Source of the DNA: Serinus canaria
Taxonomy: Eukaryota; Chordata; Aves; Passeriformes; Fringillidae
Assembly: GCF_022539315.1 (NCBI RefSeq)
Contig: NC_066316.1
Span: forward strand, 35,837,245-35,901,244
Length of the DNA: 64,000 nt
Reading direction: 5' to 3'
Shown here in pieces: positions 53,067-63,259 of the stretch (position 1 is its first letter; the number at the start of each line of letters is the position of its first letter). Under the pieces are notes generated by a model. The model did no database searches and had not been told where the DNA came from. It was given only the letters and a program-made list of their open reading frames with translations. The translations under genes and the position numbers were made by a program.

Positions 53067-54179
53067 TGTTTAGTTTATGTTTAGTGTACTTTTGTCACCT
53101 TCCAAAGTTTGTAACATAAAATTAAAAGCCCATACTGGCTGAAGTTATACCACAATAGCTTATTACAGAATAGGCTGCTGTGCTTTTAAAACCTGGTTTT
53201 GGTAATGTAGAATTAATTTTCAATACCAACTTTTATGTTGCTTTTTACCCCAATTCTCGGTTGGGAACTGTTGTTAAAGAACATAGTTGAGAATGTTATC
53301 TCTGCTGTCCAAGCGAACAAACTGGCACATTTATATAAAATCTCTTCTTCTCAACACCTTTCACTACTAGATTCAGAGGAACTAAAAGAATGAGTTCTTT
53401 TAATCTAAAAGGAATGGTGCAGAATGAGACAGAGATAGTAAGATGGAGTGTAAGTGGAAAAAAGGAATTAAAACTAAAAGAGAACAAGAAATGCCACACA
53501 GCAGGCAGCCTCAGGTGGAGATAAACAAATAATTGGTTAGTGGCTTATTTCAATAAAATAGAAACTATGTAAAATAGGATGTTTTAAAAATTTTGAATGA
53601 TATATTAACTTGTGCTTTCCAGATTTAAGCAGCTTCAGTATTTTTTCATGTTTTAAATTAAAACACCCTTTTGAAATACATTTTTGACTTATACTGACTA
53701 TTTATTTCTCTTTATTTACTTCTCCTCTGTCAAAATATTGAACTGAACCTGAAAACACGTTTCCATATTTCTGTCCCTGAATAGGCTACATGGCTACCTG
53801 GTCTACAAAGTACTGGCATAGCTTCTCATGCCAAAATGTTTTAAAGATCATTTGGTTGCATATATATTGCATCTCCCCCACTTTCCACAGCCTCATATTG
53901 CAGACATTAAATGGTCTGTTAGTACTACTGTTATTTTGATTTTATTTGCTTTAAGGGTGACAGGCTTCTCAGTAAGTGGAAATCTGAGAAAGATTTCTTC
54001 TGAGCTGCAGACCCATTTTGAATAATATGCATGAATTCTGGAAGAGGGAAAGAAAAATGGAAACATGTCAGGACGTGGCTTGAAGCATTTGAGAAATTTC
54101 TGCCTTGTGTTACCAATGCATATTGTGTTTTAGAATCTTCTAAAGGCAAATGCCTACTCGGTGGGTGGTGGGACAGCAG

Positions 54180-54250
54180 AAAGCTCCTCTTAGAAGAGCA
54201 GAGAAGCAGAGAAGGAGAGAAGGAGAGAAGAAGGAGAGAAGAAGAGGTGG
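54180..54250 (+). repeat. Purine-rich (GA) low-complexity tract
   Basis: Runs of AGAGAAGGAGAGAAGAAGGA-type sequence, almost all purine on the + strand. This explains the Arg/Glu-rich open frames here. Confidence 0.7.
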
Positions 54251-57200
54251 CTGCTCAGTGCTTCTCTCAGCTGGACAAGTCTGTGGAAGCACTTCTATCC
54301 TCAAACCAGGGTGCAGAGGCATCAGGTGTGACCCAGTACTGATTCACAAGAAGCCCCCAACCCTTTTCATGAGCTGATTATGGCACATTTTCAATGCTGA
54401 AGCTGCTGCACATGTGCTGTCAGCATGCTATGGAATTTGTAATTGAATACGACCTTCTGTGACACTGAAAATTTGCCTGTCCATCCCAAAAGACATCCAC
54501 ATGTTTTAGGAAGGACAAGTGTGCTTCAAAAAACCTTTTAATCAAGTACATATGCTCGAGAAACAAGAAAGCTTTTCTTGATTTCATAAATAGCAAGACA
54601 ATGTCCACCCTGTGCCAAGCAAACCATGGCACAGCTCACTGAGGTCTGTGGTACGTGTGTAATGGAGAATGGTAGCTCTGTGCCAGAGGGACCATTAGTG
54701 GTCTCCTTCTCTCGGGGCTGGGACCAGTGAGACAACTGTCTCTTCCTTCAGCTCCTGCAGGGTTGCCATGGACTCCCTGCACTCCAGCAGCAGCTCTGGA
54801 GAACAGCAGGAGCAAAGGGATCCTCATCCCTCTTCATGCCCATTTCCTTACACCGCCTCTCTAGAGTTAATCTCTTGACTGCTTTTTAAACACCCCCCAG
54901 CTCTTTTGGTTTTCATCCTGTCACATGTGTCTTGTATTCCAGTCTTTTAGTCATGTTTGCCATCTCCTGGGAATGACTCATGAGATCAACACAGATTTCT
55001 CTGCAGGCCATGCTCAGGCAGGGGTTACCAGAACAGAGAAACCACACAGCTACATGGCATAAAAATGTTAGCCAACTGCCAGCAGCACTGCCAGATTAAA
55101 TGGGTTTTTTCCCACAATCTCTTTTTCAGTTTTTGAATTTAATGTCTTTTTGCTCTTGCCATTGTGGGGAGTGCCTGAAAATGGAAAGGCATTTTTCCAG
55201 TTAAATCTCCTGGCAAATTTCTGGTACCATTGTTATGTGTCCTAATGTAACACTCCTTTGTCAGATGAGTTCCACTGGAGATGTTTTGATGATTATGAAT
55301 AGATGATATTATCCTTACTTTTGTTTGTACAGTCCTAATGCAGTTCACTGTTTTTGTCACAATACAGGGTGCATTTCAGGAGTGGCTGTTTTCCCACCAC
55401 CCTCGATATATTTTAGCATTCTGTGATTGCTGGGAAGAAGCCAGTGGGAAGGCATGTCTCCATGGCAAGACCCCTCAAGGCTGTTAGGGTAAGTTTGATC
55501 CTCCATCAGGCCTTCCACAAGCTCTTTGGCATATGTTAGTAACTTTCAGAGAAAAGTGGGACATTCGGCCCAGGCTGTGACAGAACAATGTATGTACATC
55601 AGCAGGACATTTTTACATATTTTACTTTCAACTCCTAACAAAGGAGAAAAATTCTTTCCAATTATTTTGAGAGGAAAAAAAAGTGTTAAATTGGAAAAAA
55701 ATACAATATCAGTAAAAGCCTTTTTTCCCCCCATTTAAAAAAATCCTCAGTTATGACTGTGTTCTTTTGTAGTTGCCTCTAACATTTCAGTAGCATAACT
55801 TCTCTGTTCAAATGATCATATAATAACATAGATGAAGAAAATTAAATTGCCTAAGTAAAAAAGAAAAAAAAATGGAAAAGGGCATAATAGACCCAGCTTG
55901 TTTTTATTATTCCAGATGATATTACAAGCACTAACAATAATCATGCCTCTGCTTAACGTTATTGGCACCTACTTGTAGAAACACATATTTACAATTTCAT
56001 ATATGCTGAATTGCCTAGGTATTTGTAAAAACACATCCGACTTTGATATGTAATACATGAATCCAGAATGTTTCCTAAGAGGCTCCAAAATTTATTTTGA
56101 GTTGTTCCTAGGTATGCACTAATTTAAATGCTCATTCTAGTTTTAGAAATTTAATTTAAGGTCATTTGAATTCATATTCCACTTGCTATCACAATTAGAC
56201 ATTTTTAGAAATTCTATAAAGTTGAAAGCAGACATTTGCTAAGTTTTAAAAGTGTATGAGTTCTGTATGCTTGCCAATATGTAGAACTTCTTAAGTTATG
56301 GGATTTGGCATATGGCTTAATGCAGGCAAAGTTGTTTCTCTCCTGCCATTGATGCCAAGTCAAAATGTTCTGTTTGTTCTTTTTCTTTATGTAGGTCAGC
56401 ACTTAGCTAGAGTTGTCCTCTAATTCTGCCAAAATTGTGTTGATCTTACTCTAATTCTCTTAATAAAAGCCATAAATTTTAATTTTAGCTCTAGATAATG
56501 ATTACAATACTTCTAACTTGAGCAAATGTACGTGGGTCTTCAAGAGACTGGCAAATGCCACATTTCTGAAACAGAGCCTAGATTCCAGTACTCTCAGCAA
56601 CCATGGAGGAGGCAAAACCTAGAGAAAATGTCAGAATATCCCCACAAAGAGGTTATTCCCCTCCTCTTCCCCCAGCCCGTGCCAAGTCTCAGCATGCTGT
56701 TGAGCTGTGCTGGCTTTGGACCAGTCCTGTAAGCTCCCTGTGAGAGGAGAGCGCAGCTGATAGCGAGACCATCAAGGAAAGCCACATCTTCTGCCACTGG
56801 GACCCAAGAGGAGACTTGGCAGGAAGGGCCTCTCTGCTCTGCTCAAGTGTTCAAGCTGAGCCAAGCCTCTGGAGAAGGCTGCTGGCAGCCCTGCTCTACA
56901 TGGAAGGACATCTGCTTACAGGGGACAGCATGACTTTAGAGCCACTACTCCAGAGATGCAGTTTTTGGCTCACATGCTTACCTCCTCTCATTCCTTTCCA
57001 CTCACTCCACCTTTGCTCCAGCTCCTCAGATGTTCCCAAATGGACAGCAGGATAGATGGTGTCACGGACACCCTCCAGAGACACAAAAGGAGCACCATAA
57101 ACAAAACAGCAATCTAAACCAGATACATCTCTTAGCACAGCCAATCCCTTAGGAAGGCAGGCTCAGCAGCTCCAGAAAGGAAGCAATCAAAAGCCTGAAG

Positions 57201-57526
57201 TACTGAACATGGAGATTTTGATTTTCTGCAGGATGGTCAGAGCAGCCTGGCCAAACAGAAATAAAGATTTTTATGGCCTCTCCTTTATCACTAATGGCAT
57301 ACCAGGCTTGCAAGTACATGGAAGGAAACAGAAAAAAGGAAACAGAAGAGCAACCAAAGATGCTTGTAACTTAAGCAAGAAGAATGACAAACTATTGCTA
57401 AAAGAATACTGCTATGAGTTACATAAAAGAAGCATCTTTCAACAGCAGAGTCTCAAAGGCAGCGTGGCCCGTGGGGTTTAAGGTCAGGCCAGCAGTGTGG
57501 CAGCCTCCCAGGCTGTGCAGTCAGCA

Positions 57527-57997
57527 GTGCTCCATAGTGTGCTCCATAGCGTGCTCCATAGTGTGCTTCATAGTGTGCTCCATAGTGCTCCACAGCCCGC
57601 TCCGTAGTGCTCCGTTGCGCACTCCATAGTGTGCTCCTTAATGCGCTCCATAGTGTGCTCCGTAGCGTGCTCCGTAGCCTGCTCCGTAGTGCTCCACAGC
57701 GTGCTCCGTAGTACTCCGTTGCGCGCTCCATAGTATGCTCCACAGTGTGCTCCATAGTGCTCCATGGTGTGCTCCATGGCGTGCTCCATTGCGCGCTCCA
57801 TAGCATGCTCCATTGCGTGCTTTGTAGTGTGCTCCACAACGTGCTCCATAGCGTGCTCCACAGTGCTCCATAGTGGGCTCCGTAGTGGGCTCCGTAGTGC
57901 TCCATTGCACGCTCCATAGCGCTCCATAGCGTGCTCCATAGTGCTTCACAGTGCACTCTATTGCATGCTCCATAGTGTGCTCCTTAGAGTGCTCCAT
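57527..57997. repeat. 12-bp tandem array, left (diverged) half
   Basis: Imperfect repeats of GTGCTCCATAGC-type units. Many carry CCGTAG or CCACAG in place of CCATAG. Ten-base units (TGCTCCATAG, TGCTCCACAG, TGCTCCGTTG) are interspersed with 12-base ones, so the register shifts several times. Long open frames appear on the minus strand because the unit lacks stops. The half ends in CTCCAT, one copy of the LTR target-site duplication. The array starts abruptly after unique sequence at about 57526. Confidence 0.95.
57992..57997. repeat. Target-site duplication of the solo LTR (left copy)
   Basis: CTCCAT directly abuts the TG end of the LTR. The matching copy is at 58456-58461. CTCCAT is part of the repeat unit, so a match alone is weak. 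The restored register after excision supports it. Confidence 0.75.
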
Positions 57998-58131
57998 TGC
58001 GGTATTCCATGGTTTCCCTGGGCCTTATATGAGTCCAAATCTGGCTAGCTCAGACCCTAGCCCACACGGACCCGCATAGACAAAAGTAAAAGATGAGAGG
58101 CGCTCTTCTCCACGTGGGTAAAAGTACCTTG

Positions 58132-58137
58132 TTTATT
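58132..58137 (-). terminator. LTR poly(A) signal
   Basis: AATAAA on the minus strand in the context GCCAATAAACAAGG, about 75 bases downstream of the TATA box. This is the usual R-region spacing of a compact retroviral LTR. Confidence 0.75.
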
Positions 58138-58210
58138 GGCTTGGTGGCAAGATACTTTGGTGATGACAACAACCCAGGTAGAAAAGAGGGCTTGGAACTC
58201 TCACAAGGAA

Positions 58211-58220
58211 GTTTTATACC
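58211..58220 (-). promoter_or_regulatory. LTR TATA box
   Basis: GGTATAAAAC on the minus strand. It is preceded upstream by an inverted CCAAT box (58255-58259), a CCAAT box (58268-58272) and a GC box (58231-58239). Transcription would start near 58185 and run toward lower coordinates. Confidence 0.75.
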
Positions 58221-58230
58221 CTAGGGGATG

Positions 58231-58239
58231 GGGGCGGGG
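58231..58239. promoter_or_regulatory. GC box (Sp1-type) in LTR U3
   Basis: GGGGCGGGG on the + strand, about 15 bases upstream of the LTR TATA box in the transcription direction of the LTR. Confidence 0.6.
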
Positions 58240-58455
58240 GAGAGAGGACCGCGGCCAATAGGATGCCATTGGGGAGGGGCAAAGGGAGGGGTACCCATGG
58301 GACAGACCAGGTGTGTATAATGGGGGGGTGTGTGAGGGGGAGACCATGTGATGAGGGAGGGGGAAAACCCATCCACCTGACCTAACATGCTCAGTAAAAA
58401 TTTCCGATCACCCAGTGCAACAACAACTGAATAAACTATTTAGTGCAATACAACA

Positions 58456-58461
58456 CTCCAT
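58456..58461. repeat. Target-site duplication of the solo LTR (right copy)
   Basis: CTCCAT directly after the CA end of the LTR, identical to 57992-57997. Confidence 0.75.
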
Positions 58462-59001
58462 AGTGCGCTCCACAGTGTGCTCCATAGTGTGCTCCATTGC
58501 ATGCTCCAAAGTGTGCTCCATAGTGTGCTCCATAGCGTGCTCCATAGTGTGCTCCATAGCGTGCTCCATAGCGTGCTCCATAGCGTGCTCCATAGCGTGT
58601 TTCATAGTGTGTTTCATAGCGTGCTCCATAGCGTGCTCCATAGCGTGCTCCATAGCGTGCTCCATAGCGTGCTCCATAGCGTGCTCCATAGCGTGCTCCA
58701 TAGTGTGCTCCATAGCGTGTTTCATAGCGTGCTCCATAGTGTGCTCCATAGCGTGTTTCATAGTGTGCTCCATAGCGTGTTTCATAGTGTGCTCCATAGC
58801 GTGCTCCATAGCGTGCTCCATAGCATGCTCCATAGTGTGCTCCATAGTGTGCTCCATAGCGTGCTCCATAGTGTGCTCCATAGCGTGTTTCATAGTGTGC
58901 TCCATAGTGTGCTCCATAGCGTGCTCCATAGCGTGCTCCATAGTGTGCTCCATAGTATGCTCCATAGCGTGCTCCATAGTGTGCTCCATAGCGTGCTCCA
59001 T
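58462..59001. repeat. 12-bp tandem array, right (homogeneous) half: 45 units in perfect register
   Basis: There are 540 bases of 12-bp units without a single indel. The consensus is TAGCGTGCTCCA when cut at the TSD edge. By hand count, the dinucleotide after TAG is CG in about 24 units, TG in 17, CA in 2 and TA in 1. Six units carry TTTC in place of CTCC. The unit has no stop codon in any frame, so long repeats such as (MEHA/T)n on the minus strand and (CSIA/V)n or (HSVL)n on the + strand arise automatically. The half ends in unique sequence at CATCACGGGC. Confidence 0.97.
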
Positions 59002-59200
59002 CACGGGCACAGCTGGCTTGGTGCCCAGCACGCGCGGGCTCTGCGCGAGGCGCTGCTGCCAGCAAAGCTCTCGCAGGGCGGGTGAGGCACGCTCCCCTCA
59101 CTTGGGCTCCTTGGGCTATTTTAAGCTTGCAGCTCGCAGTGCTGAGGGCTGAGGGAAGTGACAGTCCCCAGCACAGCAGCCTGCTCACCAGCCAGGGAGT
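59002..59200. promoter_or_regulatory. CpG-rich segment flanking the array
   Basis: Immediately after the array, about 59030-59085 holds a CpG cluster (GCACGCGCGGG, CTGCGCGAGGCGCTG). A TATTTTAA-like element follows near 59117 and then unique sequence. It might be a small promoter or simply the ancestral flank of the array. No exon is recognised downstream. Confidence 0.3.
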
Positions 59201-62200
59201 CGTGACTGCACACAGGGCTATAATTGCCGTTTGACTAAACAGGCACACAGGGAGAAACTGACTGATCATCTCACTCAAAAATACCTGGGGATTTTCTGGC
59301 AGGTCTCAGAAGTGAACATAGGTCTTCTGAGCGCTGGGTAAAATATTGAAACAGTCTCTCTCCTGATAAACTTCTGTTCTCTCCTCAGGCACATACTTTA
59401 GAGCAGCAAAATCTGAAGAAACAATATGAAAAAATACAGATCCCCAGGATCTCCTCTTGCATGATACTGATGAAATCTGACACAAAATGGTAGCCAATTA
59501 ATAGTCTCTTGAAATTTAAGAAAAGGTTACATTCAGTTTTTCTGAAGTCAAGAGGAGTCTTCTCAAGTAATTTCAATGCATTTATGATGAATTTAGAGGG
59601 TGGGGAGGAGGCATGTAGCAAACAGAAAATAAGTGCATGTTTATCAGATACCATGCTAGTTAAACTATGAAAACCACAGATGTGTACGTAAAAAAAACCA
59701 ACAAGCATCTGGTGTTAGCTTAGAGTTTATAGAACAGACCTTTTTGCTGCACCTTGTCACCTGATAACTGCGCTGAACACATCATGTTTGAGGTACTTCA
59801 AACATTCTGCTTGAATCTACAAATATATTTAATCATATGTTCAGTACACATGCTCTGCCCCACATCACACACCTGTCCTTCCCCACATTTACCCCTTGAA
59901 GACCTAGCAGCCACAGTCTCTGCTCAATTCATGACCAACCCTGTGTCTCCTCTCCAATTCCTGCTGGCACTTCAGGTGCTGGATTTCAGATCTTTAGCTG
60001 TAATGACAAAACACAAATTCTGTCTGCCTTTCACGATCCAGATGGCATTACCATGATTCTTACTGTAACTGCCAGACACAACTGATTCTCATTCTGCACA
60101 ATACTTTCACAAGGGTCCCTACACTGCTTATTATATGGTTAGAAGTGGAAGTAAGTAGGCATTGGCAAATAGTGATTATGCAGCCAGGCTTTCAGCAGTT
60201 ACAACACAGCAACGAGTGGTTCACAGTGGGTCACTGTTACTAGTTCAGTGCCGGAGAATAACAGAGACAAAAATTAAATCAAACTGTGAAGACAAAAAAA
60301 TACACTAGGAACTAGTTGGAGATACAATCAAGAATATGAACTTTTAGCAGCCCAAGTCTAAGGAGACTGGTTTTGCAACTTCTGCATTGGGCGATCTTTA
60401 CTGTCACCATTTCCCTATTTAAGATAAATGCATTGAATGGCTTACAAGAAGGTGTATAAGAATTGAACAATCCACCTCACTACCTAATCACATAAAATTT
60501 CTTCATTAATCTAATAGCATATTAATTTTACTGTTGCTGCAAATCTAATTGCACTGTTCAATGCAGTATGTGAAAAGCTGAAGACTAAAGGCTGGGCTGG
60601 TAAGTCTGTGTGTTGGTAGTTGGGTTGGTGGCTTTGTGCTTCTATTTCTTTCCTCTGGCTTCTGTTGGAGAAGCTCACCCAGGCTCCACATGACAGGTGG
60701 AAGAGGCTGGGTTACCATGTCACACTATTCTGGAGAGCTCTTTATTTCTAGGCTCTTTGCTGACTTCTTGAATTGTCAGAGTGAAGAGTATTTCTGGTAT
60801 GAGCAGCACGGCTTCATAATCTCATGCTTATAACCTGAGCAGAAGTGGATTTAATAGATCCAGTAATGATTTCCTCTTGCTTCTCATAGACTCACACTTT
60901 TCAGGGCCAGAAAGTACCTAATTCATCTTCTCTAAGTGCCTAACAGAGGCCACTTCATTTTATCCAGCTACTCATGTATTGCATTCAGTAATTATACTCA
61001 CCTGAAATGCACCCCCTGGAAATGCAGGCAGTCTTACTTGAAAATCACATTAGGCAATAGAGAATCAGCTACTTCTCTTTGAAAGATTATTCTATGATAG
61101 CAATTTTCAGCTTTAAAAATCATGATTTTTGATTATCATTGTCTGTTTTTTAATTCCAGATATTGGTTTTTGTTACACATTTTTCTGATAAGCTAGAGAG
61201 TCAGTTAGCATCAAGTATTTTACCTCTCTGAAGGTATTTTCAAATGTATAAATTCACCTCTCAATTTTTATAAGCAAGTAATCTTAATTATTGATTAATT
61301 GGGGTTTTTTCAGTCCTGGAGTATTTTATAGCTCATTTCAGAACTTTTGGAAACATTCTATATCATATTAATGGCAAATTTGAAGCAGGTGGCATTGTAA
61401 CTTGTATGGATTCAAAAGAACCTGAAGTAACAGGGGAAAGTGGAGACAATTGAGAAGGTGGAAACACAGCGGTGCCCTGTTTCATGTGAGGTCAGGAAAT
61501 GAAGGTCCTCATCTTACAAGGCATCCCATGAAATCCCACCTAAGTATGTTTATTGAGACAGTTGTTTGTATGTGCTTTAAAGACATAAATGAAGGGCTGA
61601 TCTCTTGTAGTTTGTGAGGACCAAACTTGCACAAGGTGCTGAGTCAAAAATAAGCAAGGAGCTGTCCTGTCAGGAGGGAGGATATCCAGGCTCCAGGAGT
61701 CAGTTTAACAGATGCACCTCAGTGGCTCTGCAGATGCTGAGACTGGAACGACAGACACCCATAATTACTCTTCTTGCTCAGATGCATGGTTCAAGGAAAA
61801 ACTTCTTTTTCACTATTTGCACTGAGCTGATTGGCTAACAAAATTGCAATTTGTACAGCCACTTTAAAAGCATAACAAAAAAAGTGTTGATTTGTGACTA
61901 CGGAATTTATTTTAGAAGCTGCTAATGGCTTCAGACAGATGTAGTGGAACAAAATAAAATTAAAAATAAATATGTTCTGACAAACTCTGGCTGCATCTAC
62001 ACTGCTGACTTGGATGCTGCCGTGAATGGCACTGGAGGGCAACTGTTAAATTGCTAGAATGATCCTTGGCACAGTTTTGGCCTAAACCAAATAACCTCTG
62101 TTGGGATTATAATGCACGCTTTGGCACTTACTGCTGGCAAGGAGCTGTTCCCTGCAAACATCTTACATGCAAAATGTGCCCAGGAGTCTACAGACTGCCT

Positions 62201-62706
62201 GGAGGATCCTCACTGAAAATACAACCTGTTCTGTTCCTCTCACCAGGACGGGTCACAGTCCAAGGGACATTTACAATTCATGTGCCAGTTATTCTCAGCT
62301 GTGTCACCAATGCTTGTTTTGGTCCTGGCTCAGAGGGGACTTGCCCAAACTAAAGTTATATCCTTGATACAGCATCATCATTTTCATATTATTGCTACTT
62401 TCAGGTTGAGTTTTGTCATAAAGCCCTAAATATGAGGATTAAGAGTTTACATGAAGACATTAGATCCATTCAGTTCTTGTAATGCTGGAAGAGTAAACAA
62501 CTGGAAATGAAAAACAGGGTACCACAAAGGACTAGCAATCTTAAATATAAATGTGATTATTATATGTGATGATAACCACAAAATCTGTGATAAAATGCAC
62601 TGAAAGCACAAACAAATACATCCAGTCACTGAAAGAAATGTGTTACTAGCATTCAAATGGTTCACTTGGTAACTTCCCTACCCCAATTTAAAAGGAGCTG
62701 CCACAG
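59200..62706. other. Intergenic, no gene seen
   Basis: AT-rich sequence. Open frames up to 107 residues (59385-59708 minus) lack recognisable domains. One old repeat-like stretch near 61 kb is listed separately. Confidence 0.5.
60886..61110 (-). mobile_element. Possible ancient LINE 3'-end remnant
   Basis: TCATAGACTCACACTTTTCA, then GGGCCAGAAAGTACC, then ACAGAGGCCACTTCATTTTA and a CAGCTACTCATGTATTGC-type stretch resemble decayed sauropsid CR1-like tails (TCATAGA...GGCCAGAAGGGACC...). Recognition is by eye and boundaries are approximate. Confidence 0.4.
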
Positions 62707-62711
62707 AATTG

Positions 62712-63250
62712 AACAGAATCACAGAACAGCTGCGGTTGGAAAGAACTCATGGAGATATCTGGTTCAACATGCGTGTTCAAGCAGGGTCACTTAGGGCAGG
62801 CTGCCCAGGATCATGTCCAGACAGCCTTTGGATATCTCTCTTCAAGGACAGATCTCTCCACAACCTTTCTGGACAGCCTGTGCCAGTGCTCAGTCACTGT
62901 AACTGTGAAAAAGTCTGTACAGACATTCTGAGGGAGCCTCCCGTGCTCCAGTGTGTACCCACTGCCTCTGCTCCTGTCGCTGGGCACCAAAGGAATGTTC
63001 CTGGCTCCGTTCTCTTCACACCCTCCCTGCAGGTATTTTTGTGCATTGATGAGATGTGCCCTAAGCCCTCTCTTCTGGCGGCTGAGCCGGGACAGGGGGT
63101 GCTCCAGAGTGGCCCTTGCCGGGCTCTTTCCAGGAGCGCCATCTCCCTGTCCCAGCTGGAGCGCACAGCCTGCGCTCCTCCAGCTGCGGGCTGGCCGCTG
63201 CCTGAGCAGGGGGGCAGCATCGCCTCCCTCCTGCTGCTGGCAGCGCTCCT
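62712..63250 (-). mobile_element. CR1 LINE 3' fragment, minus orientation
   Basis: On the + strand the segment begins with GAATCACAGAACAGCTGCGG and TTGGAAAGAACTCATGGAGA. It continues through GGCTGCCCAGGATCATGTCC, CTTCAAGGACAGATCTCTCC and GTGCCAGTGCTCAGTCAC. This is the usual order of a reversed CR1 3' region. The 193-residue + frame and the 162-residue minus frame over it are by-products. The upper boundary is approximate. Confidence 0.85.
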
Positions 63251-63259
63251 CCGGATGCA

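Larger units (their letters stand above)
47400..57520. other. Intergenic, no gene seen
   Basis: No exon chain, RNA gene or well-preserved transposon recognised. The longer open frames (49279-49773 minus, 164 residues; 51047-51490 minus, 147 residues) lack recognisable domains. Minor structures are a 14-bp hairpin at 53036-53066 and a GA-rich tract at 54180-54250. Confidence 0.5.
57998..58455 (-). mobile_element. Solo LTR of an endogenous retrovirus, minus orientation, inside the array
   Basis: A 458-bp element with TG...CA ends (TGTTGTATTGC... to ...GGAATACCGCA on the minus strand) flanked by the 6-bp duplication CTCCAT. U3 is about 270 bp and has a GC box, CCAAT boxes in both orientations and a TATA box. 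R contains AATAAA, and U5 runs to 57998. No internal retroviral sequence (gag, pol, env or primer-binding site) adjoins it, so it is a solo LTR left by recombination. A 6-bp duplication fits alpha/beta-like avian retroviruses, but the family is not identified. The promoter modules look intact, which suggests a fairly recent insertion. Confidence 0.88.

Noticed and set aside
58321..58387. Alternative LTR start at TGTTAGG (minus strand, 58387)
   Set aside because: It would leave 68 bases of non-array sequence unexplained and give no target-site duplication. The 58455 border gives TG...CA ends plus CTCCAT on both sides.
58408..59278. Long open frames (202-280 residues) on both strands over the 12-bp array, such as (MEHA/T)n
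   Set aside because: The 12-bp unit has no stop in any frame, so all frames stay open automatically. There is no promoter-exon structure, no conserved non-repeat domain, and the frames end soon after the array.
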